The notes under the pieces were generated by a model, which saw only the letters and a program-made list of their open reading frames with translations, ran no database searches and was not told where the DNA came from. Shown here piece after piece: positions 57,247 to 64,000 of a stretch of 64,000 nt of DNA (position 1 is the stretch's first letter; each line of letters opens with the position of its first letter). The stretch is from Cellulomonas marina (GTDB taxonomy: Bacteria; Actinomycetota; Actinomycetes; Actinomycetales; Cellulomonadaceae): NCBI RefSeq assembly GCF_900111925.1, contig NZ_FOKA01000011.1:62001-126000 (forward strand), written 5' to 3'. Position numbers and translations under genes: made by a program.

Positions 57247-58398
57247 ATGTCGAGCCCCGTCGCGTCTGACGCCGTCCCCGCCGCCGGCCCCGTCCCCGGC
57301 TTCCACGCCGTCGTGCCGGCGGGCGGTGCGGGCACGCGCCTGTGGCCGCTCTCGCGCGCCGGGCACCCCAAGTTCCTCCTCGACCTCACGGGCTCGGGGC
57401 GCACCCTGCTCCAGGCCACGGTGGACCGCCTCGCGCCGCTGACCGGCCCGGGCGGCGTGCTCGTCGTGACAGGTGCGCGGCACGCGGAGGCGGTGGCCGC
57501 CCAGCTCCCCGAGGTAGGTGCCGAGGACGTGCTGGCCGAGCCCTCGCCGCGCGACTCCATGGCCGCCATCGGGCTCGCCGCGGCGGTGCTCGTCGAGCGG
57601 CACGGCGAGGACGTCGTGCTCGGCTCGTTCGCCGCCGACCACGTCATCAGCGGCGGGGAGCTCTTCGCGCAGGCCGTCCGCGACGGCGTCGCCGGTGCGC
57701 GGGCAGGCTACGTCGTCACCATCGGCATCGGCGCCACCGAGCCGTCGACGGCCTTCGGCTACGTGCGCGCCGGGGCCCCGCTCGGGCTCGACGACGCGCC
57801 GGCCGTCCGTCACGTCGTCGGCTTCACGGAGAAGCCCGACGCGGAGACCGCGGCGCAGTACCTGGCGACGGGGGAGTACTCCTGGAACGCGGGCATGTTC
57901 ATCGTGAAGGCCACCGTGCTGCTGGACCACCTGGCCGCCCAGCTGCCGACCCTGCACGACGGGCTGCGGCGCATCGCGGCGGCCTGGTCCGGCCCGGACC
58001 GCGAGGCCGTGCTGGCGGAGGTGTGGCCCGGCCTGACGAAGATCGCGATCGACCACGCCATCGCCGAGCCCGTGGCGGCGGCGGGCGGCGTCGCCGTCGT
58101 CCCCGGCGCCTTCGGCTGGGACGACATCGGCGACTTCGCCTCGCTGGCGGCGATGCTGCCGGCGGGTGAGCAGGGGGGCCCGACGCTCGGCGACGAGGCG
58201 TTGGTGCAGCGGCTGTCCGGCGCGGAGGACGCCTTCGTCGCCCCCGCCGCCGGTCGCGTCGTCAGCGTCCTCGGCGTGCCGGACGCCGTCGTCGTCGACA
58301 CCCCGGACGCGCTCCTCGTGACGACGCGGGGGCACGCCCAGGCCGTCAAGCAGGCGGTCGACGGCTGGCGGGGACGCGGACGCGAGGACCTGCTCTGA
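57247..58398 (+). CDS. manC: Mannose-1-phosphate guanylyltransferase
   Basis: 383 residues. Seen: the nucleotidyl-transferase motif VVPAGGAGTRLWPLSRAGHPKFLLDL, then SPRDSMAAIGLAAAVL, FAADHVI, FTEKPDAETAAQYLATGEYSWNAGMFI and FGWDDIGDFASLAAML. Family knowledge: makes GDP-mannose for mannosylated lipids, glycans and polyprenyl-phosphomannose; the GT-C-like protein at 42 kb could be a user (inference). Leaderless ATG. The amidohydrolase follows after 16 bp with its own promoter. Confidence 0.93.
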   Translation: MSSPVASDAVPAAGPVPGFHAVVPAGGAGTRLWPLSRAGHPKFLLDLTGSGRTLLQATVDRLAPLTGPGGVLVVTGARHAEAVAAQLPEVGAEDVLAEPSPRDSMAAIGLAAAVLVERHGEDVVLGSFAADHVISGGELFAQAVRDGVAGARAGYVVTIGIGATEPSTAFGYVRAGAPLGLDDAPAVRHVVGFTEKPDAETAAQYLATGEYSWNAGMFIVKATVLLDHLAAQLPTLHDGLRRIAAAWSGPDREAVLAEVWPGLTKIAIDHAIAEPVAAAGGVAVVPGAFGWDDIGDFASLAAMLPAGEQGGPTLGDEALVQRLSGAEDAFVAPAAGRVVSVLGVPDAVVVDTPDALLVTTRGHAQAVKQAVDGWRGRGREDLL

Positions 58399-58402
58399 CT
58401 CC

Positions 58403-58408
58403 TAGGCT
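58403..58408 (+). promoter_or_regulatory. -10 box of leaderless amidohydrolase gene
   Basis: TAGGCT ends 6 nt before the GTG at 58415; it lies just after the manC stop. Confidence 0.6.
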
Positions 58409-58414
58409 CGACCC

Positions 58415-59665
58415 GTGACCACCACCGCCGGCGCCGGGACGCCCGTCGCCCCCGTCGTCGCCCCGGACGTGCCGTCCGCGGACCCGGAGGTGCGCTCGCT
58501 CGTCGCGGCGGTGGGGGGCCTGCGCGACGAGCTCGTCGCCCTCCGGCGGGACCTGCACGCCCACCCCGAGCTCGCACGCCTGGAGGAGCGGACGACCGCC
58601 GTCCTCCTCGCGCGGCTGCGCGCCGCGGGTCTCCTCCCGCGCGCGCTGCCCGGCTCGGGCCTGGTGTGCGACCTCGGGGACGCCCGGCCCGGCACCCGGC
58701 GGGTCGCGCTGCGCGCGGACCTCGACGCGCTGCCGGTGCAGGACGCGTGCGGCCTGCCGTGGGCCTCGACGGTCCGCGGGGTCGCGCACGCGTGCGGCCA
58801 CGACGTGCACACCGCGGCGGTGCTGGGCGCGGGGCTCGCGCTCGCCCGGCTCGCCGCGGAGGGGGTCGCCGTGCCCGGCGTGCGGCTGGTGTTCCAGCCC
58901 GCGGAGGAGGTGCAGCCGGGCGGGTCGCTGGACGTCATCGCCGCCGGGGGCCTCGACGGCGTCGGGCAGATCTTCGCCGTGCACTGCGACCCCAAGCTGG
59001 ACGTGGGGCACGTCGGCACCCGCATCGGCCCCATCACGTCCGCCAGCGACGAGGTGACGGTCACCCTGACCGGGGCCGGCGGGCACACGTCGCGCCCCCA
59101 CCTGACCGGGGACGTCGTCTACGCGCTGGGCCAGGTCATCACGCAGGTCCCCGCGATCCTCGGGCGGCGCCTCGACCCCCGCTCGGGGGTCAACCTCACG
59201 TGGGGTGCGGTGCAGGCCGGGCAGGCGCCGAACGCGATCCCGGGCCGCGGCGCCCTGCGCGGCACCCTGCGGTGCCTGGACGTGCGCGCGTGGGAGAAGG
59301 CGTCGGAGGTGTTCCACGCGGCGGTGGAGCAGGTGGTGCTGCCCTACGACGTGGGCGTGGAGATCCACCACCAGCGCGGCGTGCCGCCCGTGGAGAACCA
59401 CGCCCGCTCGACCGGCGTCCTCGAGGCGGCGGCGCGCGACGTGCTGGGCCCGGCCGCGGTCGAGCTGACGGAGCAGTCGCTGGGCGGCGAGGACTTCGCG
59501 TGGTACCTCACGAAGGTGCCCGGCGCCATGGCGCGGCTCGGCACGCGGACCCCGGGCGGGCGCACCTACGACATCCACCAGGGCGACCTGCGCGTCGACG
59601 AGCGGGCCGTCGAGGCGGGCGCCCTGCTCCTGGCGCGCGCCGCGCTGCTCGCCGGGCGGTCCTGA
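58415..59665 (+). CDS. M20D-family amidohydrolase (AmiA1-like)
   Basis: 416 residues. Seen: DLHAHPELARLEERTTAVL, the metal-binding ALRADLDALPVQDA and AHACGHDVHTAAVLG, the catalytic FQPAEEVQPGGS, and GGEDFAWYLTKVPGAM. Family knowledge: N-acyl-amino-acid hydrolases of this type remove acyl groups or degrade conjugates; the substrate here is unknown. In mycobacteria a similar gene (amiA1, Rv3305c) sits near nucleoside genes and sdh, as here. A 370-bp non-coding region follows. Confidence 0.88.
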   Translation: MTTTAGAGTPVAPVVAPDVPSADPEVRSLVAAVGGLRDELVALRRDLHAHPELARLEERTTAVLLARLRAAGLLPRALPGSGLVCDLGDARPGTRRVALRADLDALPVQDACGLPWASTVRGVAHACGHDVHTAAVLGAGLALARLAAEGVAVPGVRLVFQPAEEVQPGGSLDVIAAGGLDGVGQIFAVHCDPKLDVGHVGTRIGPITSASDEVTVTLTGAGGHTSRPHLTGDVVYALGQVITQVPAILGRRLDPRSGVNLTWGAVQAGQAPNAIPGRGALRGTLRCLDVRAWEKASEVFHAAVEQVVLPYDVGVEIHHQRGVPPVENHARSTGVLEAAARDVLGPAAVELTEQSLGGEDFAWYLTKVPGAMARLGTRTPGGRTYDIHQGDLRVDERAVEAGALLLARAALLAGRS

Positions 59666-60035
59666 CCGCCGTCGGCGGCCGGCGTCACCGGGGGCGTCGT
59701 CGTGGCGTCACCCGGACGTGCGGCCCCCGGCGGCGCCGATGTTCCAAGTCGGTAACAGAACCGGCCCGTGACGTCGCCGTAACCTCCCGGTGACAGCGGG
59801 CTCACTAAGGTCGGCGTCGATCGGCGCGGGCGGGGAGACCCGGGCGGGACGCCCCACGGGCGGTCCCGCCGGGGCGGCAGGACCCCGCGCCGGGGTAGGA
59901 GCGGCCTGCCCGCACGACTACGCTCGTGCAGCCGGGCGCGCCGTGCGAGCACAGCACCGCGAGCACACCGATCGCGACCCGGCTGCGGGTCGTCGACGGG
60001 GACGACTGTCCGAGGACGGAAACAGGAGTGACGAC
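59666..60035 (+). promoter_or_regulatory. Regulatory region of the nucleoside importer
   Basis: 370 bp without a gene. Contains an inverted repeat GTGA-N8-TCAC (59790-59805) directly before a -10-like TAAGGT (59806-59811). A second -10-like TACGCT (59919-59924) overlaps the inverted repeat GCACGA-N6-TCGTGC (59912-59929). The repeat GCGAGCAC occurs twice farther on. AGGAG at 60024-60028 serves the bmpA-type start. It looks like a controlled promoter with operators. Confidence 0.5.
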
Positions 60036-61130
60036 GTGAAGACCATGACACGCAGCGCGGTGCTCGTCGCCGCGAGCGCCCTCGCGCTGGCGGCCTGCGG
60101 GGCCGCCCCCGAGGAGGAGGCCGGCGCCACGGGCTCGGCCGCGGCACCGGAGTCCGACTTCCGCGGGTGCATCGTGTCCGACGCCGGCGGGTTCGACGAC
60201 AAGAGCTTCAACCAGCTCAGCTACGAGGGCGCGAAGGAGGCGACCGACGAGCTCGGGGCCGCCTTCTCCGAGGTGCAGTCCGACTCCGAGACCGACTTCC
60301 AGCCCAACCTCGAGTCCCTCGTGGGCGAGGGCTGCAACGCCATCGTCTCCGTCGGCTTCGCGCTGTCGGCGGCCACGGTCGAGTCGGCCACCGCCAACCC
60401 CGACATCGACTACATCCTGGTCGACGACGCGGCGGACAACGACTTCGACGGCACGAAGGACGCGGACAACATCAAGCCGCTCCTGTACGACACGGCGCAG
60501 GCCGCGTTCCTCGCCGGCTACCTCTCGGCGGGCTACTCGACCTCTGGCGTCGTCGGCACCTTCGGCGGCCAGCCCTACCCGACCGTGACGATCTTCATGG
60601 ACGGCTTCAAGCAGGGCGTCGAGTACTACAACGAGCAGAAGGGCGCCGACGTGCAGGTCGTCGGCTACTCCGGCGGCGACCAGGGCTCGTTCACCGGCGG
60701 CTTCGTCGCCAACGACGACGCCAAGAACATCGCGGCCGGCCTCATCGACCAGGGCGCGGACGTCCTCCTGCCCGTCGGCGGCCCGATCTACCAGTCGGCG
60801 CGCGACGCCATCGCGGACGCCGGCGGCGGCATCGCCCTCATCGGCGCGGACGCCGACGTGTACGAGACCGACCCGTCGGTCCAGGACATCATCCTCACGT
60901 CGATCCTCAAGAACATGAAGCTGTCGACGTACGAGGCGATGCTCGCCGCCGGCAACGACGAGTTCGACGCCGAGGCCTACGTCGGCACGCTCGAGAACGA
61001 GGGCGTCGGCATCGCGCCGCTGCACGACTTCGAGGACGACGTCGACCCGGCCCTCGTCGAGGAGGTCGACGCGCTGCGCGAGTCGATCATCGCCGGCGAC
61101 GTGACGGTCACCTCGTACCTGTCCGAGTGA
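60036..61130 (+). CDS. BMP-family nucleoside-binding lipoprotein
   Basis: 364 residues from GTG 60036. A lipoprotein signal (KTMTRSAVLVAASALALAAC, Cys21) precedes a Bmp domain: VSDAGGFDDKSFNQLSYEGAKEA, NAIVSVGFALSAATVESATANPD, GGQPYPTVTIFMDGFKQGVEYYN and ADVLLPVGGPIYQSARDAI. Family knowledge: BMP lipoproteins (PnrA/BmpA) bind purine and other nucleosides for an ABC importer. AGGAG precedes the start by 7 nt. A strong hairpin follows before the ATPase gene. Confidence 0.92.
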   Translation: MKTMTRSAVLVAASALALAACGAAPEEEAGATGSAAAPESDFRGCIVSDAGGFDDKSFNQLSYEGAKEATDELGAAFSEVQSDSETDFQPNLESLVGEGCNAIVSVGFALSAATVESATANPDIDYILVDDAADNDFDGTKDADNIKPLLYDTAQAAFLAGYLSAGYSTSGVVGTFGGQPYPTVTIFMDGFKQGVEYYNEQKGADVQVVGYSGGDQGSFTGGFVANDDAKNIAAGLIDQGADVLLPVGGPIYQSARDAIADAGGGIALIGADADVYETDPSVQDIILTSILKNMKLSTYEAMLAAGNDEFDAEAYVGTLENEGVGIAPLHDFEDDVDPALVEEVDALRESIIAGDVTVTSYLSE

Positions 61131-61135
61131 CGCGA

Positions 61136-61175
61136 ACGCTCCTCGGGGACGGCTGCGGCCGTCCCCGGGGAGCGT
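61136..61175. terminator. Strong hairpin after the nucleoside-binding lipoprotein gene
   Basis: An 18-bp stem (61136-61153 with 61158-61175, one T-G wobble) and a TGCG loop begin 6 nt after the stop. It resembles the hairpins after the peptide-binding gene at 20.2 kb. Confidence 0.7.
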
Positions 61176-61269
61176 CCTGCTGCCCGCACCGGGCCGCACG
61201 ACCCGCACCACCCAGCACCACCCGCCCGGACCGGCCCCGCGCCGGCACCCCCGTCGTCGAGGGACCCGC

Positions 61270-62787
61270 ATGAAGCTCGAGCTGCGCGGCATCACCAAGC
61301 GTTTCGGCGCACTGGTGGCCAACGACCACATCGACCTGCGCGTCGAGCCCGGCGAGATCCACTGCCTGCTCGGGGAGAACGGCGCCGGCAAGTCCACGCT
61401 CATGAACGTCCTGTACGGCCTCTACACGGCCGACGAGGGCGAGATCCTGCTCGACGGCGCCGTGCAGCGGTTCACCGGCCCCGGCGACGCCATGGCGGCC
61501 GGCATCGGCATGGTCCACCAGCACTTCATGCTCATCCCCGTCTTCACCGTGGCGGAGAACGTCATGCTCGGCCACGAGCAGACCCGCGTCGGCGGCCGCC
61601 TCGACCTCGACGCCGCCCGCACCCGCGTGCGCGAGATCGCGGACCGCTTCGGCTTCCACGTCGACCCCGACGCCCTCGTCGGGGACCTGCCCGTCGGCGT
61701 GCAGCAGCGCGTGGAGATCATCAAGGCGCTGTCCCGCGACGCCCGCGTCCTCGTGTTCGACGAGCCCACCGCCGTGCTCACGCCGCAGGAGACGGACGAG
61801 CTGATGGCGGTCATGCGTCGCCTCAAGGAGGGCGGCGCGGCGATCGTCTTCATCACCCACAAGCTGCGCGAGGTGCGCGAGGTGGCCGACCGCATCACGG
61901 TCGTGCGCCGCGGCAGGGTCGTGGGGGAGGCGAGCCCGACGTCCACCGACGCGGAGCTGGCGGCCCTCATGGTCGGCCGCGCGGTCGAGCTGACCGTGCC
62001 GAAGGGCCCGCCGCAGCCCACGCCCAACGCCCTCGAGGTGCAGGGCCTGGAGGTCACCGACCCGACGGGCGCGGTCGTCGTCGACGACGTGTCCTTCACG
62101 GTGCACGGCGGCGAGGTGCTCGTCGTCGCCGGCGTGCAGGGCAACGGGCAGACCGAGCTGGCGGAGGCCCTCGTCGGGCTGCGCACCACGTCGGGCGGCA
62201 GCGTCCGGCTGGACGGCACGGAGCTGCTCGGCCGGTCCGTGCGCCAGGTGCTCGACGCGGGCGTCGGCATCGTCCCCGAGGACCGGACGCACGACGGTCT
62301 CGTGGGCGCCTTCTCGGTCGCGGAGAACCTCGTGCTCGACCGGACCGACGGCGCGCCCTTCGCCCGCGGCGGGGTGCTGCAGCTCGGCCTGCGGGACCGG
62401 TTCGCCCGGGAGAAGGTCGAGGAGTTCGACATCCGCACGCAGGGCATCGACACCCCCGTCGGTCGGCTGTCCGGCGGCAACCAGCAGAAGGTCGTCCTCG
62501 CGCGCGAGCTGTCGCGCGACCTGCGCCTGCTCGTGGCCTCGCAGCCGACGCGCGGCGTGGACGTCGGCTCCATCGAGTTCATCCACCGACGGATCGTCGA
62601 GACGCGGGACGCGGGCGTGCCCGTGGTCGTCGTCTCCACCGAGCTCGACGAGGCCGTCGCGCTCGGGGACCGGATCCTCGTCATGTACCGCGGCCGCGTC
62701 GTCGGGATCGTCCCGGCGTCGACGTCGCGGGACGTCCTCGGCCTCATGATGGCCGGCATCCCGCAGACGGAGGCGGACGCGGCATGA
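61270..62787 (+). CDS. Nucleoside/simple-sugar ABC importer double ATPase
   Basis: 505 residues. The first ATPase half has Walker A GENGAGKST (35-43), VHQHFMLIPVFTVAENVMLG and VLVFDEPTAVLTPQE. The second half has GVQGNGQTE in place of a normal P-loop and LLVASQPTRGVD in place of Walker B; it lacks the P-loop Lys and a Walker B Asp, as is normal for this NupA/RbsA-like family. The C-terminal signature LSGGNQQKVVLARELS is intact. Family knowledge: energises uptake of nucleosides by the BMP system. ATG 61270. Confidence 0.93.
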   Translation: MKLELRGITKRFGALVANDHIDLRVEPGEIHCLLGENGAGKSTLMNVLYGLYTADEGEILLDGAVQRFTGPGDAMAAGIGMVHQHFMLIPVFTVAENVMLGHEQTRVGGRLDLDAARTRVREIADRFGFHVDPDALVGDLPVGVQQRVEIIKALSRDARVLVFDEPTAVLTPQETDELMAVMRRLKEGGAAIVFITHKLREVREVADRITVVRRGRVVGEASPTSTDAELAALMVGRAVELTVPKGPPQPTPNALEVQGLEVTDPTGAVVVDDVSFTVHGGEVLVVAGVQGNGQTELAEALVGLRTTSGGSVRLDGTELLGRSVRQVLDAGVGIVPEDRTHDGLVGAFSVAENLVLDRTDGAPFARGGVLQLGLRDRFAREKVEEFDIRTQGIDTPVGRLSGGNQQKVVLARELSRDLRLLVASQPTRGVDVGSIEFIHRRIVETRDAGVPVVVVSTELDEAVALGDRILVMYRGRVVGIVPASTSRDVLGLMMAGIPQTEADAA

Positions 62788-64000
62788 GCACCACCGACCC
62801 CTACGGGCACGGCGCCTCGACGGCGGCCGGCACCTCGCCGGAGGCCGTGCCGCACAACCCGGCGACGCACGTCGGCCCGGGGAGCGAGGCCGATCCCGCG
62901 GCGCCGGCCCCCGCCGACGACGACGCCGCGCGCTGGCGTGCCGCCCTGCACCGGGTGTTCGCGGGCGGCTGGGCCGTCTCCGTCGGCGCCGTGCTGCTGG
63001 CCGTGCTCGCCGGCTCGATCATGATCGCCTTCACCGACGAGGGCGTGCAGAGCGCCTCGTCGTACTTCTTCGCGCGGCCGCTCGACACGCTGCAGGCCGT
63101 CGGGTCGGCGGTCGGCAGCGCCTACGCGGCGCTGTTCCGCGGCGCCGTCTACAACTACCGGGCCGACGACCTCGCCACGGCGATCCGGCCCCTGACGTCC
63201 TCGCTGAACTTCGCGACGCCGCTCATCGCGGCGGGGCTGGGCGTGGCCGTGGCCTTCCGGGCCGGGCTGTTCAACATCGGTGGCCAGGGGCAGATCCTCG
63301 CGGCGGCCGCGGGCGCCGGCTGGGTGGGCTTCGCCGCCGACCTGCCGGTGGTGGTGCACGTCGTGCTCGCGATGGTCGCCGGGGTGCTGGCCGGGGCGGT
63401 CTGGGCGGGCATCGCCGGCGTCCTCAAGGCCTACACCGGCGCCCACGAGGTGATCGTCACGATCATGCTCAACTACATCGCGTTCTACGGGATCTCCTAC
63501 CTGCTGGCGACGCCGGGGCTGCTGCAGGCGCCCGGGTCCGCGAACCCCAAGACGCCGGCCATGCAGGACACCGCGATCCTGCCGCGGCTGCTGGGGGAGC
63601 GGTTCACCCTGCACGCCGGGTTCCTCGTCGCCGTCGCCGCGGTCGTCGTCGTGTGGTGGCTGCTCAACCGCTCGACGCTCGGCTTCGGCTTCCGGGCCGT
63701 GGGGGAGAACCCCGCCGCGGCCCGGGTGGCGGGGATCGACGTGCGACGGACCACGGTCGTGGCGATGCTCGTCGCCGGCGCCCTGGTCGGGATCGCCGGC
63801 GCGACGCAGGTGCTCGGCACGGTCACCACCGGGTTCTCCTACGACATCGACGCGGGCATCGGCTTCGACGCCATCACGGTGGCGCTGCTCGGCCGGTCCA
63901 CGCCCTGGGGCGTCCTGGCCGCCGCCGTCCTGTTCGGCGCCTTCAAGGCCGGCGGCTCGACGATGCAGGCGTCGGAGAACATCCCCATCGAGATCGTGCT
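62784..64000 (+). CDS. Nucleoside ABC importer permease (3' end missing)
   Basis: At least 405 codons, open to the window end, so the C-terminus is missing. After an 50-residue Gly/Pro/Ala-rich cytoplasmic N-terminus come helices with SVGAVLLAVLAGSIMIAF, ATPLIAAGLGVAVAFRAGLFNIGGQGQILAAAAGAGW, the loop AHEVIVTIMLNYIAFYG and FRAVGENPAAARVAGIDV, all typical of NupP/YufP-type permeases. The ATG overlaps the ATPase stop (ATGA). A second permease and cytidine deaminase, thymidine phosphorylase or adenosine deaminase genes are expected downstream (inference from gene order). Confidence 0.9.
   Translation, partial: MSTTDPYGHGASTAAGTSPEAVPHNPATHVGPGSEADPAAPAPADDDAARWRAALHRVFAGGWAVSVGAVLLAVLAGSIMIAFTDEGVQSASSYFFARPLDTLQAVGSAVGSAYAALFRGAVYNYRADDLATAIRPLTSSLNFATPLIAAGLGVAVAFRAGLFNIGGQGQILAAAAGAGWVGFAADLPVVVHVVLAMVAGVLAGAVWAGIAGVLKAYTGAHEVIVTIMLNYIAFYGISYLLATPGLLQAPGSANPKTPAMQDTAILPRLLGERFTLHAGFLVAVAAVVVVWWLLNRSTLGFGFRAVGENPAAARVAGIDVRRTTVVAMLVAGALVGIAGATQVLGTVTTGFSYDIDAGIGFDAITVALLGRSTPWGVLAAAVLFGAFKAGGSTMQASENIPIEIV

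Noticed and set aside
61270..62787. The degenerate second ATP site as evidence of a broken gene.
   Set aside because: Loss of the P-loop lysine and the Walker B aspartate in the second half is normal for this importer family, and the signature motif is intact.

Overview
The window is about 64 kb of very GC-rich, gene-dense DNA with many short operons, GTG and TTG starts, ATGA/GTGA stop-start overlaps and short intergenic gaps. Two mycothiol enzymes (Mca and MshB), a PIN-PhoH fusion, a SigE/anti-sigma/HtrA/TatB block, DUF3117 and DUF4307 proteins and a FolP2-type protein place it in Actinobacteria. The combination suggests a Micrococcales chromosome of the Cellulomonas kind (inference; no 16S gene is present). 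No rRNA, tRNA, CRISPR array, insertion sequence, phage gene or plasmid gene was seen, so this looks like core chromosome.

Layout: 1-8.4 kb holds the 3' part of a threonine ammonia-lyase, greA, a DUF4307 membrane protein, mca with two overlapping downstream genes, a hemolysin III-type membrane protein, a short-chain cis-prenyltransferase, phoH2 and a beta-carbonic anhydrase. From 8.4 to 16.3 kb are a PfkB kinase, xseB, xseA, ispH, rmuC and a two-gene ABC exporter. From 16.3 to 18.1 kb are ychF and an OsmC-like gene. From 18.3 to 25.6 kb is an oligopeptide ABC importer (lipoprotein, two permeases, one double ATPase), interrupted by an antisense PH-domain gene. From 25.7 to 33.6 kb are typA, mshB, a 39-residue Cys-containing protein, a PRC-barrel protein, a small membrane protein, a flavin-reductase-like protein, a VanW protein and an SH3-like stub. 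From 33.7 to 43.5 kb lie lysine/diaminopimelate genes (dapC, dapD, dapE) with a 7Fe ferredoxin, gltA, a lysozyme-like protein, a LOG-family hydrolase, a FolP2-type protein, a GT-C membrane protein and DUF3117. From 43.5 to 53.3 kb are leucyl aminopeptidase, an O-methyltransferase, the sigE-rseA-htrA envelope-stress operon, tatB, trpS, a 2H phosphoesterase and YihY. From 53.3 to 64 kb are sdhCDAB, a mannose-1-phosphate guanylyltransferase, an M20 amidohydrolase and a BMP-type nucleoside ABC importer cut by the window end.

Gene order largely follows blocks that, from memory, sit around Rv1080c-Rv1095, Rv1165-Rv1178, Rv1201c-Rv1224 and Rv3305c-Rv3319 of Mycobacterium tuberculosis. The window is therefore mostly ancestral actinobacterial housekeeping DNA.

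The most interesting signals are regulatory. About twelve genes look leaderless, with a TANNNT-like -10 box ending 6-8 nt before the start codon. Two CRP/GlxR-type palindromes lie before the TCA-cycle genes gltA and sdhC. Both ABC importers have a strong hairpin directly after the binding-protein gene. The trhA/uppS divergent region carries a perfect palindrome containing a -10-like box in each direction. The O-methyltransferase has ATC where its start codon is expected. A terminator-like hairpin lies inside the annotated start of pepA. No clear new multi-gene defence or mobile system was found.
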